The notes under the pieces are model-generated. The model worked only from the letters and a program-made list of their open reading frames with translations. It had not been told where the DNA came from and ran no database searches. The translations under genes were made by a program, and so were the position numbers. A DNA stretch of 64,000 nt. It comes from Paralithodes platypus (taxonomy: Eukaryota > Arthropoda > Malacostraca > Decapoda > Lithodidae). The stretch is taken from NCBI GenBank assembly GCA_032716605.1, contig CM064551.1:46552898-46616897 (forward strand). The letters run 5' to 3'. This document shows positions 35,026 through 44,890 of the stretch, in pieces; position 1 is the stretch's first letter, and the number at the start of each line of letters is the position of its first letter.

Positions 35026-35653
35026 TTAAACACTGTTTCAGTCTAAACACCACAAATCCAGCTATATAGGCAACAATTTTTTGTGAACACAATGACAAAT
35101 GTGTTGGGTGTGGTACATAAACATAGTCATGATCACAAACAGCTGACTCAGATGCATTATCCTCAAGTACTCTGTCTCTACCTGCTGATAAATTTATTGC
35201 ATGGACAGATGTTGTTTCTAATGCAAGGTTCACACATTGGCGAGTCGGAGCGCGAAGCCAACGCGAGTGATGAAATTCTTGCACTCGCCAATGATTATCC
35301 CAAATTCTCCGACACTCGCCGACACTCGCACAGACTCGCGTTGACTCGGGCTGCACCGCGTAAACTCGCGAACGCGGCCAAAAATTTCATGCATGCATGA
35401 AATTTGGAGAGTCAAGTGGGAGTAGAACGCCAAACCGCATAGACTCGCGTAGACTCGCGTATACTCCTGTAGACTCGTGTGACACTCATGTAGACTCGCG
35501 TGACACTCGTGTAGACTCGCGTTGTACTATTTAGACATTAAATGATCGCAAGTCTACATGAGTGTCACGCGGGTCTACATGAGTGTCACACGAGTCTGTT
35601 TATATTTAGTTAACCCGCTGAGTGCCAGGGACGTATTTATTAGTGGCCCCTCC

Positions 35654-35946
35654 ATCATTGATGAACATGCCTATTACATAAGGCATCCTCTTCAAACACT
35701 AATCCGCCGTAGTTTTGAATCTACCGCGCAGAGCATTTAAAAAACTGAGGAGCCTTCATCATGAGCGCACGCGACCTCACTCATGGCTTCAGTCATTATG
35801 AATTGGGTTCTCACTACGAAAAAACTTCGTAAAAAATAAAAACAAAAAGAAAATAAGAATAACTATCCAATAAGCTTTCCATCATATCGTGGATGTACTT
35901 GTGTGGATTTCTGACCAGACGCTGATTCAGGCGTCATTCTTCCTTC
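35654..35946. repeat. DIRS copy 2 left inverted terminal repeat
   Basis: ATCATTGATGAACATGCC to TTCTTCCTTC, inverted partner of 43933-44224 and homologous to the copy 1 repeats. Confidence 0.9.
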
Positions 35947-37707
35947 TCTGCTCTGCGTTCAGCCTGCCCGGACGTGCCTCCCCACGCTCCGCTGGTTCCG
36001 CATTCGCTGCGTCCCTAGTGAGTTTTTTCTCATTTGTTTACTCCAGGATGTATCGAGTAAGGTTAGGATAGGCGTAGCAGGAGTGTCCTGGGCTGGTTGC
36101 CCGCAGTGCAGTGTATTTTGGGTCGTGTGTATGGGGCATCTATTTCGGATGTACCCTCGTGGTCACGTTGTGAACATGTGAAGTTTTTCACAGTCGAGTT
36201 AGTTTGTGATGCAGGCGGCTTTCACTACGCGTTAATTATTGCTGCCTTTTATCTTTCTGATGAGGTAAGCTTTGTTTTCTGACGTTCCCAGCGTATTTTT
36301 CTTCACTTAGTGAAGTTTTTTCTGGGTCCCGAGTCAGTCTTCCCTGGGTTGGAAGTTATTGCTACGGTGGTGTGTTGGCGGTGGTTCCTGTTGTGATATT
36401 TCCAATGTGTGTGTTTATTTCAACTGTTTTTATGCCGTCTGCCTAGGCCTAGCCAGCCGCTCGTAGCTTTGCCACATGTACTAGTGTTATTATTTATTAT
36501 TTATAAATATGCCCTACTGTGTCATGTGTATCCGGGTTTTAGTTGTGTATTGGCTAATTCCTCGGACTATAATTGTTTCCTGGTTTAGTTGTGTATTGGC
36601 TAATTCCACGGATTATGGTGTGACCTTGGGTTAGTCGTGCGTGGCTATCCTCGTGTCGTGTGTTGTTCAGATGGTATCTGTTCGGGGTGGGTTTCCTTCC
36701 GGCGGGTTTTTTCTCGGTTTCACCGTGAAAAAATCCTGGCCGAGAGCAGTGTTGGGCCACACGTGGTTGTTAACACTGGCTTATATCCCCGGCGGGAGGG
36801 GTGTCTGTGGCTCTCCAGGACTGCGTCTGTGGGTGCCTGGTTTCAGGCCTCCTTTGATTCCCGGCGGGATGGCTGTACCCATCCATTTAAAACGGCGTTC
36901 TTGTGGACATACGTTTTAGGTGTTTTTCTACCTGGTTTTACGACAACCACATGAAAAACCTAGCTGTTGTTTAGGCTTTCCTCCCCGGCGATCTTTTACA
37001 AAGAAGTGGGGACAGGAACTTATGGGGTTAACTTTTAAAACTTCTCACCCGGCGGGTGCACCTGGGTTGGGTGAGATGAACGACTTAGGTCTTTCCGTTT
37101 AGTTAACCGATCCATTATAGTGATACTCTGTGTATCGCTACCTTTACTATTACGGCGATTGAAGGTTCAATTAGGTTAAATATAGATTATCACACCCGGC
37201 GGGTGCTCCTAGGTGGAGGAACTAAGGAATTTACAAAATTCGATTTAACCTATTAATTTAGTGATACAATTAGGTATCACCGCCTTCTAACTTACGGCGA
37301 TCTTTTGGGACAATTCGTTAAACATCAGATCTCGTATCATCCTGCCCTGGGCTATTCTACTAAAATAATTCAAGGGCCGGCGTCTTTTTGGGGGTTGCCT
37401 TGTTACAAAATTGAATCTTGAGACAGTCACCTCCTCCGAGAGACTATAAGTGCCATGCTGGACCATTATATCAGAGGGTATTCTTCACTTTCTTTAGCAA
37501 AAGATTTGTTTAGACTTACACCCTGCCGCGTGGCGAGCTGTGTTAGTTGTGTCTTTGCATCTCGTTACCCGGCGGGTCACTGGTGTGCGACCATGTTGGA
37601 TTAACCTTATGAGCATTAATTCCTGGAAATTTTCTTGTTTTTTCCAGAGCTGAGCTCCGGCGGACCAATACAGACCCGGCGGTAGTTTTCACCCACCAGT
37701 CTCTGTC
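35947..37707 (+). other. DIRS copy 2 leader
   Basis: Noncoding leader before gag. At least seven CCGGCGGG-type palindromes are seen (near 36703, 36789, 36861, 37050, 37195, 37570 and 37677), with ~46-bp repeats near 36530-36640 and a ~145-bp degenerate direct repeat near 37040-37310. No sustained ORF. Confidence 0.7.
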
Positions 37708-40318
37708 ATGGCTACCATTGCCCCAGTTTTTGCCCTATGCATTACCCCTACTTGTGCTGGTATCCCTATTTTTGCACACACCCTTTGCATAAGGTGTGTT
37801 AAATGTCTAGACCGTTCAAGGGGTCTCTGGGTTATGCACAATTGTTCCTTTTGCTCTCAATTAGCTGTTAAAGTCCTTTGTGATAATGATAAGACCGCGG
37901 CGGTAGCGTTGAGAGAGGTTCGACAACAAATGTCGGCCTACACTACCATTGTCGCGCATAAGTCACTTCAATGTGACAACGTCCCACTTTGGGATAGATT
38001 GCTGTCAGAACACCCTCCCCCTAAACGTTCCTCTAGAGTCACGCGTGTTAAGCCGACGGAGACTAGTCAGGGTTCTGTATCGTCGGCGACTACAACTAAA
38101 CGCCCGAGAGAGCCTACACCCCCGGCATCCGCCTCCTCGTCGCAGGCGAGATCTAGGTCAAGGTCACCTCTCAGACATCAGTCTTCTAGTCGTGCCTCTT
38201 CGCCGGAGAGTAAGAAGAGTAAGACGGAAGGTTCCACCAGTGGTCACGGCGGAGATTCTTCCAGATCTAAGACTAGTTCGCGGTCACACCGCAGCCATAA
38301 ATCCTCAAAAAAGGATTCACATCGGAAGTCCTCTCGACATTCCCCTAAGTCTAGTGCATCTTATCGTACCTCTACACCTGACAGTGTTTGTGTTAAGGCC
38401 TCTGAGTCCAGTGCAGCGCCTGTCCCTAAAGAGGATTTGCCAATTGATATTTTAACCCTGGAAATGGAAGGTTCAGGAGGGTCAATTATTGAGAATGTTT
38501 CAGACTCTCAAGAAAGTGTAGGCCAGGGCCTCGGTGTTTGGCGGTTTGCCCAACCAGGGTCTGACCGCCCACGTCCGACTCATACGAGTCACACAGTAGC
38601 CGACGTCCACAGGGACGCGGCGATCCCATCCTCTATCCCAGACTTATCTTGGAAACAAGGTACCCCTGCCTCGGCGGGGTCTTCTCAGGAGGATAGGGAA
38701 GCTAAAGACGAAGTTTCAATGATTTCGGAAGGACAGGGGTCAGGCTCAGGCTTGGACGCCGCTCGGGATAATAATGATTCTCCTGTTAGTTCTTCATCAA
38801 ATCAGTTTGTTACGGCACCAGAAATTGATGGGTTGCTTACTCATGCTTTATCTAAATTTTTTGGTCAACAACAAGAAAACCCCACAATGGACTTGGGGGC
38901 TCCCTCAACAAGCTCTACGGTACGGCCTCTGATGACATCAATTGATTTATCTAAGATTCCTAACCCTCCTACTATGTCACCTGCAGGGAGCACTAAGCCT
39001 GCCACGGCGGCATTGACAACTTCAAATGTCAGGGTCATAACGGATGTTAATCCACCCCCTCTAGACAAAGCGCCTCTTAGAAAGGTAGCTATGCCCCTGC
39101 TTTATGGGCCAGACGATTCATGGGTTCTTTTGAACCCCTCTAAACCAGAGCTTGCCCAACCTACCTTGTCAGGGGAACTCCCGGTACCGCGTGAGTGTTT
39201 TATCCAGGGCAACAAGTCAAAGAAATTAAGGGCCATGGATGCCTTGGGTAATATTCTGGACGTAAACATTAAGGCTATACCTAGTTATTATCACCAGGAT
39301 TATTTTGTGTATGCTTCTAAGCCTGCTTTACCCCCTGCCTCAGCTTTAAAACTATTTTCAGACTGGTCTAAGCTGGATGGGTTTAATGATATTAAGAGTC
39401 TGTCAGCTCTTACTCCTGAACTAGATTTACAGACCGTCACTGACGACGCAGCTAATCCAGTTTTGAAGGTGGGACAGTTGGGTCCAGGACCTTGGGTGGA
39501 TTGGGAGGTAGAGGCTCAAAACTTTGCAACCACTTTCACTTCTAAATCTTCCCACCAGATCCCTCAGGACACACATTCATGGTTTTCCATGCCGGTGGGT
39601 TCTGCCGGCGGAGTCCCGGCGGCTTTGTTTGCATTCCTAGCTGCCCCTAAGATTAATCTTTGTGAACTGAAGGACCCGTTCACTACTCCTACCCCTACTC
39701 ACCTAGACAGAGAATTTAGGCTACGAGGGCAAAGCTTTTCGCCTGTTTTCACAGTACATAGTATCTCAGCAGGTGGCTAAGTCTTTACTACGATCTACTC
39801 AGGCAATCGCAGACGCGGATGCTCGAAGATCGGTTGAGTTATCCCGGCGACTGATTCTTCAGTCGTCAATCCAATCCTTAGGTGACATACGCACCGCCTT
39901 GCTTGAGGCGGTGCGAGCACGACAAGATCTTAGGATGTCGTTAGTTCGCAAGCTACCTGATCGCATTGCTAACCAGGTGGTGATGTCACCAGTACTTACT
40001 CCATCTTTAATGTCCCCTGACGTATGGCGAACGGTGTTCAATATGGCACAGGCCATTAAGCACAGTCCCGCCCCTTCTAAGAAACCTGCATTTAACTTCC
40101 CCAAACCCAGGCCTACTACTAAAGCCCAGCCAGGGGGATCTAAACCTTTTCTTCCGCCTAAGTCCTCCCACTCCCCCCAGGGTCAGTACAGACATAGACA
40201 GAATAGGTTTTCAGGTCAGAGAGGACGTGGACAAAACAAACCAGGTCAGGGCCAGTCTTCGGCCAACACCAGCCAGCCGGCGAAACGACCAGCACCAACC
40301 CCACCATCAAAAAACTAA
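37708..40318 (+). pseudogene. gag: DIRS copy 2 gag-like gene with one frameshift
   Basis: Starts with the same Cys-rich N-terminus as copy 1 ('CVKCLDRSRG', 'CSFCSQ'; one cysteine of the cluster is replaced by Arg) and an RS-rich domain. At about 39731 an extra C relative to copy 1 shifts the frame, giving a stop at 39780. The remaining 181 codons continue in another phase from 39773 to 40318 and end in a basic 'GRGQNKPGQ' tail. It overlaps the start of the YR frame by about 90 bases. Confidence 0.85.
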
Positions 40319-43109
40319 AGTCTCTCTCACTCCCGGCGCCCACCTTAAGGCCGGAGGAACCGAGAGTAGTACAGCCGGCGAACCCTTGTCTGCTAACTGG
40401 GTCGTTCCGAACGTGTCACCAAGCATGGCCGTTAAACACTTGGGCACGGATGGTGGCACGCAAAGGCATCACTTGGCAGTGGCTCCGGCGACCTCGATTA
40501 CGTCAGCCGACAACGGCGAATTTTGTTTCTTTAGAGGTGGAGTCACTAGCCCAGGAAATGATTGCCAAGAATGTCATCATCCCGGTCCCCCCAAATTACC
40601 CTGTATTCACGTCCAAACTATTTTTGGTTCCCAAACGGGACAGTGTTCAGATGAGGCCGGTCATAGACCTGTCTTATCTGAATCTTCACATTCACAACGA
40701 ATCTTTCAGAATGTTAACAGTACACCAAATCAGGCTAACACTTCCGCCGGGGGGTTGGATGTGTTCACTAGACCTGACAGACGCCTATTGGCACGTATCG
40801 GTCAACAAAAGATTTCAAAGGTTTTTGGCCTTACGAATCAGGCACCAAAATTTTGTTTTTCAGAGGATGCCGTTCGGTTTGAACCTGGCACCTCGATTAT
40901 TCACAAAACTAGTCCGGCAAGCCCTGATGCCATTGTTAAAACAAGGGATCAGAGTGTTGTGGTATCTGGACGACTGGCTGGTGGTGGCAGAGACACAACA
41001 ATTATGCATAAAACATGTCAATATCATTTTAAATCATGTCAAAACTCTAGGCTTCAAGGTAAATCTGGTAAAGTCAAACCTTGTTCCCTCACGAGTAATT
41101 CAGTGGATAGGGCTGGTCTGGGACACCGCCGCTCTCACTCTGAGTCAGAGTGTGGACAATCGCAACAGGTTTCGCAGGAAACTGTTCAGGTTTCTTCACA
41201 GTCTGACTACGACTCGAAGGGTCTGGGAGTCTCTGGTCGGCTCTCTCAACTGGATTCAACTAACTGTCAAGTTGGGCCGGTTGAAAGTAAAACGTTTAAT
41301 ATTGGAAGGCAACAAATATTTCCCGCTCTTACCGGCGGGAAAATTATGGCCCATACCAAAATTAATCCACACCTTACTAGCGGTCTGGGCGAAGAGGGAA
41401 ACATTGCACTCAATAATGTCATGGATCTCTCCTCCACCAACGGTATTGGTAGACACGGATGCGTCAGGCACAATAGGTTGGGGATTTCAGTCAAATCAGG
41501 GGCACCAGGGTCAGGGGCTTTGGTCCCACTTAGAAATATCGCACATCAATGTCAAAGAATTACTAGTCCCCTTATATTTCCTTCAGGCTCACGGCCCGGC
41601 GTTACGGGACAAGTCAGTGGCCTTCAGAATGGACAATCTGAATGCAGTCCACTGTATTCAGAAACAAGGGTCAACGAGGTCAAGGAAGTTGCTAAACGTG
41701 TCAGAAGAGATTTTTGCTCTAGCCAACAGTCTAAATATTTATCTACACGCTTCTTATCTCCCAGGCGTAGCAAACGTCTGGGCAGACGCTCTATCCAGGC
41801 GACAGAGCACGACAGTAGAATGGGAGCTCAAGCAACCCATTTTCAACCTAATGATTGCAGAGCTCTCCCATCCACAAGTGGATCTTTTTGCGTCCGAGGA
41901 GACTCACAAACTCCCTCTATACCTCACCCGCCGGGCGAAAACGCCGGCAGGGGGGCCAGACGCCCTAGTGACAGACTGGAACAGATGGAGCTCCATCTAT
42001 CTGTTTCCGCCGCCAGATGCGTCACTAATGTGCCACGTAGTGAACAAACTACGAGATTATCGGGGCTTAGTCTCGCTAATCGCGCCGCTGTGGCCGGCGC
42101 AGTTGTGGTACCAGCAATTGAAAATGTGGTGCCCGGACCCGGTATCGCTCCCGGTCGGGTATTTCCACTTAGACGCGATTGGCAACCTCGCGACCTCGCT
42201 GACTTTTGCATTATGGACATTCAGGAGGCCAAGTGGCTAGCACCATACGGTAGAGATGTGACAAATAAATTACTTAATCAATATACTCAGTCTACAAAAC
42301 GACAGTATCAATCACATTGGCAAGCCTTTACTTCTTGGATCGTTAGGACAGAACAAACAGTACCCTCAGTGGCATTAGTTTTTAATTACTTAAATTATCT
42401 GTTTGAGCAGAAACGTTTATCTGTGGTAACATTAAAAAATCACTTAACTGCGATTAGAGTGCCCTTTTTAGACCTTACAGGTCTTTCCATACCGGTGGCG
42501 GAGGAAACAGGTTTTATGAGAGCATGTTTTAAACTCCGTCCACCTCCCCGTCAGCTCATGCCTACTTGGTCTCTGGACAAAGCTTTGTCTTTGCTTCACT
42601 CTCGTCTGTACCAAAATACTGCAGACTTTGCATTACTCTTAAAAAAGGCGGTTTTCCTTTTGGCTTTAGCCACCGGAAACAGAGTGTCTGAGCTGGCGGC
42701 GATGAGCAACACACCTAATTGTCTTAGGTTTGGTAGACTTAATGATTGTATTTCCATTGCACCCTCCCCAGGTTTTGTAGCCAAGAATGAGCATAGTGCA
42801 CACGTGTTTTCTGAATTCACGGTGCCGGCGTTAAAAAAGGGAAAGGTGCATCATAATTTATGTCCAGTACAAGCTCTAACCAAATATTTGAGAGTAGCTC
42901 CTCACAACCCCCAAGGTGCTTTATGGGTAGCAAGTACGGGTAAACGCTTACTTAAACGGCGATTAGCCTCTCTTCTGGTAGAAGTCATTAAAGAAAGTAA
43001 TCCCGGCGTTGTGGGTCGGGCCCACGATTTACGCAAATGGGCAGCCTCTTTACGTTTCCTGAAAAACTTTTCAGTTGAAGACATAGCGTCCACAGTTGTG
43101 GGCGTCTAA
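40227..43109 (+). CDS. DIRS copy 2 YR frame, 960 residues, C-terminus truncated
   Basis: One uninterrupted frame. Residues 1-~640 lie over RT in another phase and are low in recognisable structure; the tyrosine recombinase occupies about 640-960 ('WLAPYGRDVTNK', 'TKRQYQSHW'). Catalytic Arg ('ATGNRVSEL') and His/Arg ('HDLRKWAA') are present. The frame ends '...IASTVVGV' because of a 2-bp loss near 43092, so the catalytic Tyr seen in copy 1 ('LTRYLS') is out of frame. Integration activity is not expected. The start Met at 40227 is the first in the frame; the real initiation point is uncertain. Confidence 0.8.
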   Translation: MDKTNQVRASLRPTPASRRNDQHQPHHQKTKVSLTPGAHLKAGGTESSTAGEPLSANWVVPNVSPSMAVKHLGTDGGTQRHHLAVAPATSITSADNGEFCFFRGGVTSPGNDCQECHHPGPPKLPCIHVQTIFGSQTGQCSDEAGHRPVLSESSHSQRIFQNVNSTPNQANTSAGGLDVFTRPDRRLLARIGQQKISKVFGLTNQAPKFCFSEDAVRFEPGTSIIHKTSPASPDAIVKTRDQSVVVSGRLAGGGRDTTIMHKTCQYHFKSCQNSRLQGKSGKVKPCSLTSNSVDRAGLGHRRSHSESECGQSQQVSQETVQVSSQSDYDSKGLGVSGRLSQLDSTNCQVGPVESKTFNIGRQQIFPALTGGKIMAHTKINPHLTSGLGEEGNIALNNVMDLSSTNGIGRHGCVRHNRLGISVKSGAPGSGALVPLRNIAHQCQRITSPLIFPSGSRPGVTGQVSGLQNGQSECSPLYSETRVNEVKEVAKRVRRDFCSSQQSKYLSTRFLSPRRSKRLGRRSIQATEHDSRMGAQATHFQPNDCRALPSTSGSFCVRGDSQTPSIPHPPGENAGRGARRPSDRLEQMELHLSVSAARCVTNVPRSEQTTRLSGLSLANRAAVAGAVVVPAIENVVPGPGIAPGRVFPLRRDWQPRDLADFCIMDIQEAKWLAPYGRDVTNKLLNQYTQSTKRQYQSHWQAFTSWIVRTEQTVPSVALVFNYLNYLFEQKRLSVVTLKNHLTAIRVPFLDLTGLSIPVAEETGFMRACFKLRPPPRQLMPTWSLDKALSLLHSRLYQNTADFALLLKKAVFLLALATGNRVSELAAMSNTPNCLRFGRLNDCISIAPSPGFVAKNEHSAHVFSEFTVPALKKGKVHHNLCPVQALTKYLRVAPHNPQGALWVASTGKRLLKRRLASLLVEVIKESNPGVVGRAHDLRKWAASLRFLKNFSVEDIASTVVGV
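40450..42240 (+). CDS. DIRS copy 2 reverse transcriptase-RNase H, intact 596 residues
   Basis: RT residues ~40-290: 'SLDLTDAYWH' (Asp near 111), 'MPFGLNLAPRLFT', and 'YLDD' at 172-175. RNase H ~330-450 with D335 ('VDTDASG'), E370, D395 and D446 ('WADALSR'). The ~150-residue C-terminal extension ('VDLFASEETHKLPLY', 'APLWPAQLWYQQL') is typical of DIRS pol proteins. It overlaps the YR frame completely. The stop comes just before the YR core begins. No lesion is seen, so this may be the one enzyme in the window still able to work. Confidence 0.9.
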   Translation: MVARKGITWQWLRRPRLRQPTTANFVSLEVESLAQEMIAKNVIIPVPPNYPVFTSKLFLVPKRDSVQMRPVIDLSYLNLHIHNESFRMLTVHQIRLTLPPGGWMCSLDLTDAYWHVSVNKRFQRFLALRIRHQNFVFQRMPFGLNLAPRLFTKLVRQALMPLLKQGIRVLWYLDDWLVVAETQQLCIKHVNIILNHVKTLGFKVNLVKSNLVPSRVIQWIGLVWDTAALTLSQSVDNRNRFRRKLFRFLHSLTTTRRVWESLVGSLNWIQLTVKLGRLKVKRLILEGNKYFPLLPAGKLWPIPKLIHTLLAVWAKRETLHSIMSWISPPPTVLVDTDASGTIGWGFQSNQGHQGQGLWSHLEISHINVKELLVPLYFLQAHGPALRDKSVAFRMDNLNAVHCIQKQGSTRSRKLLNVSEEIFALANSLNIYLHASYLPGVANVWADALSRRQSTTVEWELKQPIFNLMIAELSHPQVDLFASEETHKLPLYLTRRAKTPAGGPDALVTDWNRWSSIYLFPPPDASLMCHVVNKLRDYRGLVSLIAPLWPAQLWYQQLKMWCPDPVSLPVGYFHLDAIGNLATSLTFALWTFRRPSG

Positions 43110-43758
43110 TCATACGTTTCTGTCTAGATACTTGTCAGTTGCTCTAGACAAACCTTCCTTACCATGTATAGCTTTAAGGCAGAGGGTCTAGGTGGCCCTG
43201 CAGTCACTTTTGTTTACTTTCATGGGAAAGGGGGGGGGGGGGTGCAGTCAGTTGACACAGGACACCCTAGACCCCGCCGGAGTATGAGAGCTGTGATACA
43301 ATTTAAGGTTAAAATGTGTTATGAAAATTTCTCAGTGAGAAATTGTGCTAGTACGATGTTAAGTAAAAAACAACGGTGTTGTTAGAGTAGTTTAGATGCG
43401 AAAGCAATTTATTTTTAGAATAATGGAGTTCCTTTGCAATTTATCTCCAAGTTTATGTTGGGGTTTATTATGTGCACATGTAAACTTATAACTTGTTATT
43501 TTTTGTCACCACTCGTTGAGTGGGGTGCCTTTGTAACTACAGATCTGTGTTCAGAATCTTCAGAGTTACCCTTTTTTGTCAAGCAGGCTTCTTTGAAGCA
43601 CGCACCTGCCGAACCCCCTTTTTCTTGTATTTGTTCGGCTACGCCGTATTTAAATATATTTTCAAAGTAAGAATACTATGTGGTTGTTTTTATTATCTGC
43701 TTTTCTAGAGTTATGATATGATTACGAATGTCCCCCTCCAGTCTTAGAAATCAGGCAT
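43110..43758 (+). other. DIRS copy 2 3' noncoding region
   Basis: Contains the G run at 43228-43240 (counterpart of the C run at 2847) and no supported ORF. Confidence 0.6.
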
Positions 43759-43860
43759 GTTCGTCAATGATGGAGGGGCCACTAATAAATTATAGGTTTG
43801 ACTCCTGTAAGGAGATAAAGAAAACCTAATATTTAGTAGTGGCCCCGTAATCATTGACGA
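43759..43860. repeat. DIRS copy 2 internal complementary region
   Basis: Reverse complement of the element's right end joined to its left end, with the junction at CTAATAA/ATTATAGG (about 43788-43789). Defines both termini of the element. Confidence 0.88.
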
Positions 43861-43932
43861 CTGGGGCCCTCCCGACCGTCCCCTTCCCATTCGTTGATGT
43901 ATTAAGGATTTTGGTTTACTTGATATGTCAGT

Positions 43933-44224
43933 GAAGGAAGAATGACGCCTGAATCAGCGTCTGGTCAGAAATCCACACAAGTACATCCACGATATGATGG
44001 AAAGCTTATTGGATAGTTATTCTTATTTTCTTTTTGTTTTTATTTTTTACGAAGTTTTTTCGTAGTGAGAACCCAATTCATAATGACTGAAGCCATGAGT
44101 GAGGTCGCGTGCGCTCATGATGAAGGCTCCTCAGTTTTTAAATGCTCTGCGCGGTAGATTCAAAACTACGGCGGATTAGTGTTTGAAGAGGATGCCTTAT
44201 GTAATAGGCATGTTCGTCAATGAT
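43933..44224. repeat. DIRS copy 2 right inverted terminal repeat
   Basis: Inverted partner of 35654-35946. It is followed by the ~60-base terminal segment that also forms half of the internal complementary region. Confidence 0.9.
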
Positions 44225-44449
44225 TACGGGGCCACTACTAAATATTAGGTTTTCTTTATCTCCTTACAGGAGTCAAACCTATAATATATACGTCCTCGCC
44301 GAAAAAAAATCGTAGCAGCGAAACGACTTCACCTATGGCTTTCATATTTTTACCACATGTACCTTACCCTTTTGGCTACCCACAAAAAAATCCCAAATTC
44401 CTCCTCCCACCCACTCGCTGACTGTCGGTCCCGTCAGAAGGAAAAAAAA

Positions 44450-44890
44450 AGGAAAATCTGTGGCGGCGAAACGACTGCACCAATCGGTTCCATATTTGTG
44501 TGACAAGTCCCTTACCCTTCTGCCTTCGCCCCACCACACCCCCAACCGCCTCCCACCACCCACTTCCAGCGTATCCTTACGAAGATAAGGAAAAAAAGGA
44601 AAATCCGTGGTGGCGAAACGACTGCACCAATCGGTTCCATATTTGTGTGACAAGTCCCTTACCCTTCTGCCTTCCCCCCACCACACCCCCAACCGCCTCC
44701 CACCACCCACTTCCAGCGTATCCGTACGAAGATAAGGAAAAAAAGGAAAATCCGTGGTGGCGAAACTACCTTACCAATCCGCTTCATATTTGTAACATGA
44801 GTCAATTACGCTTCTACCTTCCCCACACCATCCCCCAAACCACCCTCCCACCACCCTCCTACCCATACATTCCGATACCATAAAAGTCTC
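44450..44890 (+). repeat. Three units of the ~148-bp repeat
   Basis: Units at about 44461, 44609 and 44757 share GGCGAAAC, CACCAATC-G and CATATTTGTG, at 148-bp spacing. Part of the MITE that hosts DIRS copy 2. Confidence 0.85.

Larger units (their letters stand above)
35637..44285 (+). mobile_element. DIRS1-like retrotransposon, copy 2
   Basis: Plus-strand copy with the full set: inverted repeats 35654-35946 and 43933-44224, leader, gag, overlapping RT-RNase H and YR frames, and an internal complementary region at 43759-43860. Both termini agree with the ends predicted from the internal complementary region (TTATTAGTGGCCC at the left, CAAACCTATAAT at the right). Flanks rejoin to the AT palindrome seen in unoccupied MITE copies, with no target duplication. 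About 8.65 kb. It has a gag frameshift and a recombinase frameshift, but RT-RNase H is intact. Confidence 0.92.

Noticed and set aside
44500..44883. 127-codon ORF across the 148-bp repeats
   Set aside because: It is open only because the repeat unit lacks stops in that frame; composition and repetition argue against a gene.
44281..44890. CRISPR-like array (regular ~148-bp repeats)
   Set aside because: The units are contiguous tandem repeats without unique spacers, in a eukaryotic MITE.
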